A stretch of DNA of 48,695 nucleotides from UBA3103 sp002365855 (GTDB taxonomy: Bacteria; Bacillota; Desulfotomaculia; Desulfotomaculales; Pelotomaculaceae): assembly GCA_030627625.1 (NCBI GenBank), contig DAOURR010000009.1:1-48695 (forward strand), read 5' to 3'. The notes beneath the pieces are model-generated. The model was not told the DNA's origin. It searched no databases and saw only the letters and a program-made list of their open reading frames with translations. Position numbers and translations under genes: made by a program. How positions within the stretch are numbered: the stretch's first letter is position 1; every line of letters begins with the position of its first letter. Below, one piece after another: positions 22,193 to 31,716 of the stretch.

Positions 22193-24208
22193 TTGAAGAA
22201 TTATCAAACCGGACAGATTCGCAACCTTGGGGTGGTAGCACACGGTGGAGCCGGAAAGACCTCCCTGGTTGAAGCAATGCTGTTTAATACCGGAATCCTT
22301 TCCAGGCTTGGGAGAGTGGAAGACGGTACCACCACTTCCGACCACCACCCCGAGGAAATCGCCAGGCAAATTACTATTCATACCAGCCTGGTTCCTTGCG
22401 AGTGGAAGGATACCAAAATTAACGTTCTGGATACTCCCGGTTTTTCTGATTTTATTGGGGAAGTAAAAGGGGCTCTTAGGGTCTCTGACACCTCAATGTT
22501 TGTTATATCTGCCGTTGACGGTGTGGAAGTGCAGCATGAGGTTATTTGGGATATCGCAGATTTCTATAACTTGCCCAGGATCGTGTTTATCAATAAAATG
22601 GACCGGGAAAACTCAAGTTTTGATAAGGTACTGGATGAACTAAAGTCAAAATTCAAGGCAAATTTTGTTCCCATTCAGATACCAATTGGTTCTTTCAACA
22701 CTTTCAACGGTGTCGTTGATATTATTAATGAAAAGGCGTATAGTGGTTCTGGCAAGGGTGAAGAGGTAAAGATTCCGGAAGAACTGGCGGATGAAGTAGC
22801 CCTGTGCCGCGAAAAACTGATAGAAGCGGCAGCCGAGGGTGACGACGACCTGACAATGAAATACCTGGAAGGGGAAGAATTAACCCCGGAAGAAATAATA
22901 GAAGGTTTTAGGAAAAGCATTGTCCAGCGCAAAGTAGTCCCTGTGCTGGCAGGTTCTGCCACTAAAAACATCGGTGTTGCACAGCTATTAGACGTTTTGT
23001 CAACTTACCTGCCTGCACCGGTGGAGGAAAACGGCCCATTAGCTGCGCTGGTTTTCAAAACTCTGGCTGACCCATATGTAGGCAAAATGAACTTTCTCCG
23101 TGTTTACGGAGGCGTTCTCAAAAGCGACTCCACTGTCTATAACAGTAAAAAAGACAAAAATGAAAGGATCGGGAATGTTCTCTTCGTTCGAGGTAAAAAT
23201 ACCGTCCAGACCGGCGTTGTGCCGCTCGGCGATATGGCGGTGGTCGTAAAACTGCAGGATACCGGGACTGGCGATACTCTTTGTGAAAAAGACAAGCCTG
23301 TAGTTTTGGAAGGGGTCGAGTTCCCAACTCCGACATTATCTGTTGCCATAGCTCCAAAAAGTAAAAATGACGAGGACAAACTGGGAGACGCTATCTCTAA
23401 ACTTCTTGACGAAGACCCCACGATGCGTGTTGAAAAGAACACTGAAACAAAACAGACTCTGCTTACCGGCATGGGTGAGCTCCATATTAATATAATGCTT
23501 GAAAAGCTTAAACGGAAGTATGGCGTAGATGTTGTCATGAACGATCCCAAGGTGCCTTACAGAGAGACCATCAGGTCCAAGGTTGAAGTGGAAGGAAAGC
23601 ACAAAAAACAATCTGGCGGGCGCGGCCAATATGGTCACGTGTGGATAAGGTTCGAGCCCAATCCGGAAGCAGATTTTGTCTTTGAAGAGGATATCTTTGG
23701 AGGTTCTGTCCCCAGACAATACTTTCCAGCAGTTGAAAAAGGCCTAAGGGAAGCGATGGTGGAAGGTGTTCTGGCCGGGTACCCGGCTTCAGGTATTAAA
23801 GCAACCCTGTATGACGGCTCATATCATAATGTTGACTCATCCGAACTTGCTTTTAAAATTGCAGCTTCACTGGCTTTTCGTAAAGGGGTCATGCTGGCCA
23901 AGCCGGTTCTGCTGGAGCCTATAATGATCGTTGAAGTAACAGTTCCAGAAAATTTCATGGGAGATATTATCAGTGACTTTAATACAAAAAGGGGACGTGT
24001 GCTTGGTACGGAGTCACAGGGGAGAGAGACCATTATAAAGGCTACCGTTCCGCTTTCGGAAATGTATCGCTATGCTATTGACCTGAAATCCATGACTCAG
24101 GGGCGGGGATTCTTTACAATGGAGTTTAGCAGTTACGAGGAAGTGCCGGGACGATTGGCCGAGGAAATCATTAAGAAGGCCAAGGCTGAGGCTGAGGTAG
24201 AAAAATAA
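22193..24208 (+). CDS. Elongation factor G-like GTPase (EF-G paralogue)
   Basis: A 671-residue five-domain translational GTPase. G1 is AHGGAGKTSL (EF-G proper has AHIDAGKTT), G3 is DTPGF, G4 is NKMD. Domain IV has the conserved GRGQYGHVWIRFEP and domain V the DFNTKRGRV and VPLSEMYRYAIDLKSMTQGRG segments. The altered P-loop and missing insertions place it in the EF-G-like paralogue group rather than canonical FusA, which is normally in the rpsL-rpsG-tuf operon. Its ribosomal role is unclear. TTG 22193 has AAAGGAGG upstream. A strong terminator follows. Confidence 0.9.
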   Translation: MKNYQTGQIRNLGVVAHGGAGKTSLVEAMLFNTGILSRLGRVEDGTTTSDHHPEEIARQITIHTSLVPCEWKDTKINVLDTPGFSDFIGEVKGALRVSDTSMFVISAVDGVEVQHEVIWDIADFYNLPRIVFINKMDRENSSFDKVLDELKSKFKANFVPIQIPIGSFNTFNGVVDIINEKAYSGSGKGEEVKIPEELADEVALCREKLIEAAAEGDDDLTMKYLEGEELTPEEIIEGFRKSIVQRKVVPVLAGSATKNIGVAQLLDVLSTYLPAPVEENGPLAALVFKTLADPYVGKMNFLRVYGGVLKSDSTVYNSKKDKNERIGNVLFVRGKNTVQTGVVPLGDMAVVVKLQDTGTGDTLCEKDKPVVLEGVEFPTPTLSVAIAPKSKNDEDKLGDAISKLLDEDPTMRVEKNTETKQTLLTGMGELHINIMLEKLKRKYGVDVVMNDPKVPYRETIRSKVEVEGKHKKQSGGRGQYGHVWIRFEPNPEADFVFEEDIFGGSVPRQYFPAVEKGLREAMVEGVLAGYPASGIKATLYDGSYHNVDSSELAFKIAASLAFRKGVMLAKPVLLEPIMIVEVTVPENFMGDIISDFNTKRGRVLGTESQGRETIIKATVPLSEMYRYAIDLKSMTQGRGFFTMEFSSYEEVPGRLAEEIIKKAKAEAEVEK

Positions 24209-24212
24209 AGAC

Positions 24213-24238
24213 AAAGGCGGGGGAATCCCCGCCTTTTT
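24213..24238 (+). terminator. Rho-independent terminator after the EF-G-like gene
   Basis: A perfect 10-bp stem, AAAGGCGGGG/CCCCGCCTTT, with a GAAT loop; the last arm runs into the T-run. Confidence 0.9.
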
Positions 24239-24328
24239 AATAGAGGTCAGTGACACACCTCCGTTTGGGGCCAGTCTCTAGGGCTGAGGAATGTCCATTT
24301 ATTCAAAGAGCATTAACGATCTGAGAGA

Positions 24329-25222
24329 TTATTCATCAAAATCAAATTCCTGCAGACGAAATGCACTTTCGATTACGAAGTCATAACAAAAAAGTAAATT
24401 TTCCACTGTAAGAGGTTTCGCCTGTTTACAACGCGAGACAATATATTTACCATCTGCTACCTCCCAGACGTCGGGTACCAACAACTGGAATTCGATATAC
24501 CTTTTATAATTCAAACCCAGGCTCAACGCTTTCATAGACTTTTGCATCGATTCAATGGTGTCTCTGATTTCGTCAATAAAGCTGGCCATTTTACTGTCTT
24601 TTATTCCTAATATAAAACTGCTTTCAAAGGTTAACGATCCGCCAATGAAAAAGGTTGACCGTCCAAATATTGCACGCTTCCTGTTTTCATAATCGTCCAA
24701 CATTTGTGTAAAGGCTATAGCTATCTTGTCCAGCGCATCTTCCAGGTTTCCTCCATTTTGCAGTAATGAATCTGCCTCTTCCAGGTTGTTCCTGGCTTCC
24801 ACACAGATAATCATGTTTACCGGGGAAATTGTCTCGAAATGAATTCCGAAGACCTCAGGTGTGTTTTCTTTGAAAAAGGTCAGGGTGCTTGTACGGGACC
24901 CTTCGATATCATGCTTTAAAGGCATTTTGCCCTGGCTGGTCAAAGCATTGCTGAACGTATGAAGACGAAGCATAGACTCTTTTTGGGTGAGTTCACCGTT
25001 TGGCATCTTTGGTGCCAGGAGTTCCCAGTAATCAATGAAATTCGGGCCTTTTACACCAGCCTCAAGATGCTCTGCAGCCAACTCCATAAAGAGCATTACA
25101 CTGTTGTAGAACGTCAGAATAGAAGCTGCGCTAAAAGGCTCCGGTCTCCTTGATTGATCTTCTGCGGTCATGCACAGGTATTTGATTAAGGACAATTTCT
25201 TGATGGTATCTACGGAAAGCAT
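24329..25222 (-). CDS. Hypothetical protein, 297 residues
   Basis: No known family is recognised. The protein is mainly helical by composition, soluble, with no signal peptide or membrane segment. The N-terminal half is Leu/Met/Ala-rich; the middle (about 155-175) has an acidic helix, EADSLLQNGGNLEDALDKIA. The second half has FGRSTFFIGGSLTFESSFIL and ends acidic with EFDFDE. The ATG at 25222 has GAGGATG upstream on the minus strand. It stands alone between convergent fusA-like and divergent tRNA-Trp/ddl. It could be a sensor or adaptor protein, but nothing in the sequence shows this. Confidence 0.75.
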   Translation of the reverse strand: MLSVDTIKKLSLIKYLCMTAEDQSRRPEPFSAASILTFYNSVMLFMELAAEHLEAGVKGPNFIDYWELLAPKMPNGELTQKESMLRLHTFSNALTSQGKMPLKHDIEGSRTSTLTFFKENTPEVFGIHFETISPVNMIICVEARNNLEEADSLLQNGGNLEDALDKIAIAFTQMLDDYENRKRAIFGRSTFFIGGSLTFESSFILGIKDSKMASFIDEIRDTIESMQKSMKALSLGLNYKRYIEFQLLVPDVWEVADGKYIVSRCKQAKPLTVENLLFCYDFVIESAFRLQEFDFDE

Positions 25223-25388
25223 TCTACATCCTCATATTAACTTTTATTTACTTTCCTCTATTATAACTGGAAAGTGAATAAGTGAAAATAGACATATTTC
25301 CCTTCGGTATAAAGATGAGCGTCAAAGATGAAAATAATTAGGTTTATTGCTAAAAAAAACCACAAAATTGTGGCTATTAATTTGTATA

Positions 25389-25464
25389 TGGCAGGGGAGA
25401 CAGGACTCGAACCTGCAACACCTGGTTTTGGAGACCAGTACTCTGCCAATTGAGCTACTCCCCT
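25389..25464 (-). tRNA. tRNA-Trp (anticodon CCA)
   Basis: On the minus strand: acceptor AGGGGAG pairs with CTCCCCT; D arm GCTCAATTGGCAGAGT; anticodon stem CTGGT/ACCAG with loop CTCCAAA giving anticodon CCA; T arm CAGGTTCGAGTCCTG; discriminator G and encoded CCA at 25389-25391. The 76-base length is normal. It stands alone rather than beside secE/nusG, where tRNA-Trp often lies. Confidence 0.96.
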
Positions 25465-25600
25465 ATTTGTATTTCCCGCGAAGATAATTATACAAAAATT
25501 ACTTTGACCAGTCAAGATGAAACCTATTAATTAAAGGATTTTAAAGGGTTGAAACGAATATAATAAATCAATTCAGAAAAATAAATGGAGGTTTTAGGTG

Positions 25601-26545
25601 ATGGCGCCAAAAATCGGTGTTTTGATGGGAGGACGTTCAGCTGAAAGGGAGGTGTCCCTTCGGACCGGGGATGCTATCTATCGCGCTCTGATTAATAAAG
25701 GTTACACAGCTGCAAAAATAGATGTTGACTTTGACGTAGTTGAAAAAATTAAAGAAGAGAATGTTGAACTAGCTTTCCTGGCTTTGCACGGTAAGTATGG
25801 AGAAGATGGAACCATACAGGGGATGCTGGAAATGCTGGGCATACCTTATACGGGTTCGGGTGTGCTTACCAGCGCACTTGCCATGGACAAAATCGCCACA
25901 AAAAAAATTATCATTATCGAAGGGCTTCCGACGCCACGCTTCCATCTGGTTGACAAGAGACAAGCGATGGCTGAAGGCTTGCAGAAAACATCCGATTCAG
26001 TTTATCAAGAAATGGGACTACCGATGGTTGTAAAAGCCCCGACGCAGGGTTCAACCATAGGCATTTCGTTTGTCCACAAAAAAGAAGAAATTATACCGGC
26101 GCTGGAACTGGCCTTTCAATATGACCCCGTTGCTCTGGTGGAGCAGTTTATTGAGGGGGTGGAATTGACTGCTTCAGTACTGGGAAATGATGAGCCAGTT
26201 GCATTGCCTCTAATAGAAATAGTCTCTGCTACAGGCGTTTACGATTACGAGGCTAAATACACGGTTGGCATGAGTGATCACATCATACCGCCGCGCATAC
26301 CTGATGAACAGCAAAGCATTATTAAAGACCTGGCGGTCCGTACATACAAGGCGCTTGGATGCAGGGGTCTGTCCAGGGTTGACTTTATTGTCGACCACAG
26401 CGGTGCTCCATTTATTCTGGAAGTTAATACTATTCCCGGTATGACCGTAACCAGCCTCTTTCCGGATGCAGCAAGGGCGGCTGGAATAGAATTTGAGGAT
26501 CTCGTTGAAAAATTGGTCAAACTATCACTGGAAGGAAGGCAATAA
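25601..26545 (+). CDS. ddl: D-alanine--D-alanine ligase
   Basis: Joins two D-alanines for peptidoglycan. About 314 residues. The N-terminal VLMGGRSAEREVSLRTG is the glycine-rich substrate loop. The ATP-grasp region has LPMVVKAPTQGSTIGISFV and ALVEQFIEGVELTASVLG, and the metal site is in FILEVNTIPGMT. ATG 25601 lies nine bases from GGAGG; GTG 25598 in the same frame is an alternative. The omega-loop lacks an obvious vancomycin-resistance (D-Lac) signature, so it is assigned to normal D-Ala-D-Ala synthesis. deoC follows within 11 bases. Confidence 0.93.
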   Translation: MAPKIGVLMGGRSAEREVSLRTGDAIYRALINKGYTAAKIDVDFDVVEKIKEENVELAFLALHGKYGEDGTIQGMLEMLGIPYTGSGVLTSALAMDKIATKKIIIIEGLPTPRFHLVDKRQAMAEGLQKTSDSVYQEMGLPMVVKAPTQGSTIGISFVHKKEEIIPALELAFQYDPVALVEQFIEGVELTASVLGNDEPVALPLIEIVSATGVYDYEAKYTVGMSDHIIPPRIPDEQQSIIKDLAVRTYKALGCRGLSRVDFIVDHSGAPFILEVNTIPGMTVTSLFPDAARAAGIEFEDLVEKLVKLSLEGRQ

Positions 26546-26555
26546 AGAGTTTACG

Positions 26556-27227
26556 ATGCAGATAACAAAATTAGAACTTGCCAGGATGATAGATCACACC
26601 CTTTTAAGAGCGGATGCAACGCCGGAGACTATTATTAAACATTGCGAACAGGCAAAAAATATCGGATTTGCCGCTGTTTGTGTACATCCCTGCCATGTCG
26701 GTGCCGCGAGCAGGTTTCTGGAAGGATCAATAACTGTTGTATGCACAGTAGTGGGATTTCCATTCGGAGCCAACGAGCCATCCATAAAAGCGGCAGAGGC
26801 TGCAGCAGCGGTATATTCCGGGGCATCGGAAATAGACGTTGTGCTAAATGCGGGCTTATTAAAAGGCGGATTGGCGGATCTGGCGATGGCTGATCTGGAA
26901 GGTGTTGTCAGGGCGTCCAGGCGTGAAAAGAACTCTACGATAGTGAAAGTAATTTTAGAAACCTCCCTTTTGAATGACCAGGAAAAGGTTGAGGGGTGCA
27001 GGTTAGCTGTAGAATCCGGGGCTGATTTCGTTAAAACATCAACCGGTTTTGGAAAGGGAGGCGCAACAGTATGGGATGTCTCGCTTTTAAGAAGAACGGT
27101 CGGACCCGGAGTGGGGGTAAAAGCATCTGGAGGAATTAGTGATCTCTCAACAGCACTCTTAATGATCCATGCAGGCGCAAGCCGGCTTGGAACCAGTTCC
27201 GGTACTGCGATAATAAACCAATTATGA
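26556..27227 (+). CDS. deoC: Deoxyribose-phosphate aldolase
   Basis: Splits 2-deoxyribose-5-phosphate to glyceraldehyde-3-phosphate and acetaldehyde. 223 residues, class I aldolase. The Schiff-base Lys is in ADFVKTSTGF, the proton-relay Lys in GVKASGGI, and the second-shell Asp in EIDVVLNAG. MIDHTLLRADAT is the typical N-terminus. ATG 26556 is preferred over the in-frame GTG at 26493, which lies within ddl; the ribosome site (AAAGAG) is modest, so coupling to ddl is likely. Confidence 0.93.
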   Translation: MQITKLELARMIDHTLLRADATPETIIKHCEQAKNIGFAAVCVHPCHVGAASRFLEGSITVVCTVVGFPFGANEPSIKAAEAAAAVYSGASEIDVVLNAGLLKGGLADLAMADLEGVVRASRREKNSTIVKVILETSLLNDQEKVEGCRLAVESGADFVKTSTGFGKGGATVWDVSLLRRTVGPGVGVKASGGISDLSTALLMIHAGASRLGTSSGTAIINQL

Positions 27228-27243
27228 TCAGCAAAAGGAAATA

Positions 27244-27275
27244 ACCGGTCTAAAGAAGGCCGGTATTATTATTTA
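27244..27275 (+). terminator. Probable terminator after deoC
   Basis: ACCGG/CCGGT stem (extendable with one bulge) followed by ATTATTATTT, 16 bases past the stop. Confidence 0.5.
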
Positions 27276-27452
27276 ATTGATCTTCCTTTTATCGAAAGTA
27301 TTACTAATATTTAACATAGTGGTTAAACTAATTTCATCCTTATAGTCTGAAATTAGCGAAAAATAACTGATATTTATAATTTGAGCAGGAATCGGTCCGC
27401 GATACATAGAATTAATTTTTATTATTAATTATGATCGCGGGGGGTGCCGATT

Positions 27453-27629
27453 ATGAAGTTGCGCTGCATGCTGTGTAGTAAGCCTATTGAAGAAGAAATT
27501 GTAAGCCCAGACCCCTTTGATGATGAAGATGACATGCCCCAAAAAAAGCCCATGGTAGTTTGTCTGATGTGCCAGGCTAAACTAAAACACGAGGCAGATG
27601 ATTCGCAAAAGATACCCAGGCCTGTATAA
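27453..27629 (+). CDS. Small zinc-ribbon protein, possibly YlaI-like (DUF2197)
   Basis: A 58-residue protein with two CxxC knuckles, CMLC near residue 5 and CLMC near residue 37, split by an acidic stretch (DPFDDEDDM). It resembles the YlaI/DUF2197 small zinc proteins of Firmicutes in size and Cys spacing, but the match is only by pattern. ATG 27453 is best placed after GCGGGGGGTG; GTG 27444 in frame overlaps that site. It precedes the UPF0182 gene by 63 bases. Confidence 0.7.
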   Translation: MKLRCMLCSKPIEEEIVSPDPFDDEDDMPQKKPMVVCLMCQAKLKHEADDSQKIPRPV

Positions 27630-27692
27630 GCATGGTTGGAATGGGCTAACCCCTTTCCAAGAGATGTTGGTCTATTAGGAGGTTACATTTAC

Positions 27693-30443
27693 TTGCAGAA
27701 TAAATTACGGAGGGCAGTATCCTTTATTCTCTTTTTTGCTGCCCTGGTCATACTTTCATTGGCTGTAAATGGCTCTAGATTGTACACTGACTGGCTGTGG
27801 TTCCAGAGTATGAACTACCAGCATGTCTTTATGACCATCCTGCTGTCTGAAATTGGGCTGAGTGTAGCAGTAGGACTGATCTTGTTTGTAGTTTTATTTA
27901 TCAACCTCATGCTTACCCGGGGACCGCTGCTCAAAGCTACTCAGGCGGCTTCGGTTTTAAAAGAAGACGACGTGCTGACAATCCAGCACCTTCCTCTGAG
28001 CCAGATTATCTCACCAAAATTTATCACTGTTGTTTTTGCACTATTAAGCCTGTTAATGGCTGTACTTTTTTATTTTTCAGTTGCAAATGACTGGGTGACT
28101 CTGCAAAAGTTTCTTCACCCGACATCTTTTGGTATATCTGATCCTATTTTCAACAAAGATATAGGCTTTTATGTTTTTAAACTGCCATTTTATTTGTTTC
28201 TATACAGGGTAGCCAGTTTGACAATCATAGTGACCGCCTTTTGGGTCACAATGGTCTATCTTGTAGCGAACCTTGCATCCGGCAATCCTGGCAGGCTTTT
28301 ACAGAGCATCTCAGCCCGTTATCACCTGTCTTTCCTGGCAGCGCTTTTCTTTATTATTAGAGCAATGGGCTACCTGTTGGAGCAGTACAACCTTTTGTTT
28401 ACCCACTACGGTGCTGTATGGGGGGCAGGGTATACATCAATTCATGCTACACTGATTGCATATAAGGTTCTGGTTTTCATTGCGCTTTTATGTGCCGTGG
28501 CTATCCTGGTAAACCTTTTTCTCCGCCGTTTCAGGCTCGTCGTATACAGCATTGGAGTACTCCTGGTAACTTCTGTGCTGCTTGGTGGTATGTACCCGGC
28601 AGCGGTTCAGAAATTTATGGTTTCCCCAAATGAGGCGGCAATTGAGAAGCCTTACCTGGAAAGGAATATCCAATTTACAAGATTAGCTTATAATCTGAAT
28701 AAGATTGAAAGAAAGGATTTTCCCGCCGGGAGAATATTAAGCGCTGATGACAACCGGGCCAATCAGGACACAATTAGAAACATCAGGCTTTGGGATTGGG
28801 AACCTCTTATACAGACTTATGCTCAACTACAGGAAATGAGATTGTACTATGATTTCAATGATATCGATGTGGACCGCTACATTGTTGACGGACGATACCG
28901 CCAGGTAATGCTGGCGGCGCGGGAGATAAACCAGGAGAGCCTTTTACCCCAGGCTAAAACGTGGGTCAACCAAAAATTAACGTATACTCATGGATACGGA
29001 GTAGCCATGAGTCCTGTTAACGAATTTACGGGGGAAGGACTCCCTACTTTTTTCTTAAAGGATATCCCGCCGACAGGACCCACAAACATACAAGTAACCC
29101 GCCCTGAAATCTACTATGGTGAACTTACAGATCAATATGTCATAGTAAACACCAACCAGCAGGAGTTCGATTACCCCCAGGGTGACGTTAATGTTTTTAC
29201 CACGTATGAGGGTGAAAGCGGTGTGCCGATAGCCAACTTTTTCAGAAGAGTTTTATTCGCTTTAACTCTGAGTGACTATAAAATGCTTCTTTCTGGAGAG
29301 ATAGACAACAACAGCCGTGTTTTGTATTACAGGAATATTAAACAAAGAGTACCTAAAATAGCGCCGTTTCTACAGTATGATAAAGATCCTTACGTCGTCA
29401 TCAGCGATGGAAAGCTTTACTGGATGTGGGACGCCTATACTACAACTAATAAGTACCCTTATTCCGAACCATATGAAAGAGACGACAATTACATCCGCAA
29501 CTCGGTAAAAGTTATAATTGACGCTTATAGCGGCCATGTAGATTTTTATGTGAGCGATGATGAAGACCCCATAATAATGACCTATAGCAAGATCTTTCCG
29601 GGTATGTTCAAACCTTTAGATGAAATGCCGGAAGATTTAAAGCAGCACATGCGTTATCCCGAAGATCTATTTAAAATACAGGCAAGCATGTATTCGGTGT
29701 ATCATATGGAAGACGCTCAGGTTTTTTATAACAGGGAAGACAAGTGGAATATGCCCACGGAAATCTTCGGCAAAGAACAAAGACCCATGGAACCTTATTA
29801 CACTATCATCAAATTGCCTGAGTCAAAAGAACCCGAGTATGTTTTAATCATACCTTTCACACCACAACAGAAGATGAATATGATAGCCTGGATGGCGGCA
29901 AGGTCGGATGGTGAAGAATATGGGAAGCTGATCTCGTACAACTTCCCCAAACAGGAGATTGTCTACGGCCCGATGCAGATCGAAGCACGGATTAATCAGG
30001 ATACTACTATATCGCAGCAGACATCACTTTGGGATCAAAGAGGTTCGTCAGTCATCCGGGGCAACACTTTAGTAATCCCGGTTAAGGACTCGTTGCTATA
30101 TATTGAGCCGCTGTATCTACAGTCCGAGCAGAGTAAAATGCCTGAGCTTCGCAGGGTAATTGTGGTTCATGGTGAAATGGTGGTCATGGAGCCAACGCTG
30201 GAGTTGGCGCTTGAAAGGATTTTCGGCCCCAATACCGGCTTAGAGCCGACTATTGAGCTTCCTTCGGATCCAGGCCAGCAGTTACCTCTGAGAAACTTAC
30301 AGGAATTAGCCAGGGACGCAAACCAGTTGTACGACGATGCCTTGAATAAAATGAAAGCAGGGGATTGGGCAGGTTACGGTGATACATTAAACAAGTTAAA
30401 GCAGACCTTATCCGAGCTTGTTGAGACTGCCGAAACAGATTAA
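27693..30443 (+). CDS. UPF0182 family large membrane protein
   Basis: A ~916-residue protein. The first ~310 residues have about seven hydrophobic helices, with the conserved YTDWLWFQSMNYQHVF between the first two, as in UPF0182. The rest is a large hydrophilic region, predicted extracytoplasmic, containing conserved NIQFTRLAYNL, RNIRLWDWEPL and YTHGYGVAMSPVNEFTGEGLP. The C-terminal ~50 residues form a helical LARDANQLYDDALNKMKAGD tail. Function is unknown. TTG 27693 follows TAGGAGGT; an in-frame TTG at 27636 lacks a ribosome site. Confidence 0.92.
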   Translation: MQNKLRRAVSFILFFAALVILSLAVNGSRLYTDWLWFQSMNYQHVFMTILLSEIGLSVAVGLILFVVLFINLMLTRGPLLKATQAASVLKEDDVLTIQHLPLSQIISPKFITVVFALLSLLMAVLFYFSVANDWVTLQKFLHPTSFGISDPIFNKDIGFYVFKLPFYLFLYRVASLTIIVTAFWVTMVYLVANLASGNPGRLLQSISARYHLSFLAALFFIIRAMGYLLEQYNLLFTHYGAVWGAGYTSIHATLIAYKVLVFIALLCAVAILVNLFLRRFRLVVYSIGVLLVTSVLLGGMYPAAVQKFMVSPNEAAIEKPYLERNIQFTRLAYNLNKIERKDFPAGRILSADDNRANQDTIRNIRLWDWEPLIQTYAQLQEMRLYYDFNDIDVDRYIVDGRYRQVMLAAREINQESLLPQAKTWVNQKLTYTHGYGVAMSPVNEFTGEGLPTFFLKDIPPTGPTNIQVTRPEIYYGELTDQYVIVNTNQQEFDYPQGDVNVFTTYEGESGVPIANFFRRVLFALTLSDYKMLLSGEIDNNSRVLYYRNIKQRVPKIAPFLQYDKDPYVVISDGKLYWMWDAYTTTNKYPYSEPYERDDNYIRNSVKVIIDAYSGHVDFYVSDDEDPIIMTYSKIFPGMFKPLDEMPEDLKQHMRYPEDLFKIQASMYSVYHMEDAQVFYNREDKWNMPTEIFGKEQRPMEPYYTIIKLPESKEPEYVLIIPFTPQQKMNMIAWMAARSDGEEYGKLISYNFPKQEIVYGPMQIEARINQDTTISQQTSLWDQRGSSVIRGNTLVIPVKDSLLYIEPLYLQSEQSKMPELRRVIVVHGEMVVMEPTLELALERIFGPNTGLEPTIELPSDPGQQLPLRNLQELARDANQLYDDALNKMKAGDWAGYGDTLNKLKQTLSELVETAETD

Positions 30444-30512
30444 TTTAATGATTACCAGACACGATGCCAGTATGTTTACAATCCCAACACGAGACGCTTT
30501 ATACATTCAAGA

Positions 30513-30545
30513 AAGGCTAACGGTTCTGGACCGGTAGCCTTTTTG
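30513..30545 (+). terminator. Rho-independent terminator before pfkA
   Basis: AAAGGCTA...TAGCCTTT stem, extended inward by CGGT/ACCG with a one-base bulge on each side, and a T-run. Confidence 0.8.
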
Positions 30546-30580
30546 ACCGAAAAAAGTACTCATAAATGGAGGTTAGATTT

Positions 30581-31681
30581 ATGATATCTGGTAAAATCAG
30601 GCGTATAGGAGTTCTGACTGGCGGCGGCGATTGCCCGGGATTAAACGCTGTAATCCGTGCAGTGGTTAAAACTGCCATAAATGAGTACCGGCTTTCGGTA
30701 GTTGGATTCATAGATGGGTTTGGCGGTTTGATCCAGAACAAGGCTTGCGAACTGACAGTAAAAGACGTTATTGGTATTCTGCCGCGAGGCGGTACGATTC
30801 TGGGTACAACGAACAGGGACAACCCCTTTCATTATTCCATGGTAATTGACGGGCAGAGGGTATTTCGTGATGTCTCAGACCGTGTTGTTGAAAATATACA
30901 GATCCACGGGATTGATGCATTAATAGTAATTGGCGGGGACGGCAGCTTGAACATTGGCAGCGAGCTTTATGAGAAAATGAATGTCAAGGTGGTAGGCGTG
31001 CCTAAAACCATTGATAACGATCTGTCTGCGACCGACCAGACTTTTGGTTTTGATACAGCTCTGAACACGGCCACTGAAGCTATTGACAAGCTTCACACCA
31101 CTGCTGAATCACACCACAGGGTAATGGTGCTGGAGGTCATGGGGCGCTATGCAGGGTGGATTGCACTGCAGTCAGGTATTGCAGGGGGTGCTGACGTTAT
31201 ACTTATACCTGAAATTCCTTTTACCATAGACAATGTCTGCAGCAAAATTTATGAGAGGTTTTCATCCGGGAAGAAATTCAGTATCGTTGTAGTCGCGGAG
31301 GGCGCAAAGCCAGTTGGCGGACAGATGGTCGTACAAAGAATGGTGGAAAACAGCTTCGAGCCCGTCAGGTTAGGTGGAATAGGAAATGAGGTTGCGAAAA
31401 ATATAGAGGATATCACAGGAATGGAAGCACGGGTTACTGTGCTTGGACACCTCCAGAGAGGGGGAACGCCTACCCCGTTTGATCGCATCCTGGCCACACG
31501 CTACGGCGCGGGTGCGGTTAACCTGGTGATGTCGGGTGAGTTTGGTAAGATGGTTTGCCTGCATACTCCCAATATTAAATCTGTCCCCCTGGCGGATGCG
31601 GTTGGTGAAATAAAGCTTGTCCCAGTTGATGGAGATTTAGTCCGCACAGCCAGGCAGGTGGGTATTTCATTTGGTGACTGA
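30581..31681 (+). CDS. pfkA: 6-phosphofructokinase (PFK-A family, group III type)
   Basis: Phosphorylates fructose-6-phosphate. 366 residues, longer than the ~320 of classic bacterial ATP-PFK. The phosphoryl-donor loop reads GGDGS, the glycine form typical of ATP users, while the next motif reads PKTIDNDL with Lys where classic ATP-PFK has Gly (PGTIDND). This Gly/Lys combination is the mixed group III pattern, usually ATP-dependent. MGRYAGWIAL and the ATVLGHLQRGG-like VTVLGHLQRGGTP motif confirm the family. ATG 30581 follows GGAGG; the ATG 30566 in frame overlaps that site. Confidence 0.93.
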   Translation: MISGKIRRIGVLTGGGDCPGLNAVIRAVVKTAINEYRLSVVGFIDGFGGLIQNKACELTVKDVIGILPRGGTILGTTNRDNPFHYSMVIDGQRVFRDVSDRVVENIQIHGIDALIVIGGDGSLNIGSELYEKMNVKVVGVPKTIDNDLSATDQTFGFDTALNTATEAIDKLHTTAESHHRVMVLEVMGRYAGWIALQSGIAGGADVILIPEIPFTIDNVCSKIYERFSSGKKFSIVVVAEGAKPVGGQMVVQRMVENSFEPVRLGGIGNEVAKNIEDITGMEARVTVLGHLQRGGTPTPFDRILATRYGAGAVNLVMSGEFGKMVCLHTPNIKSVPLADAVGEIKLVPVDGDLVRTARQVGISFGD

Positions 31682-31716
31682 CATCCCGGTTTTGCTTAAT
31701 AATCGGAGGAATAAAT

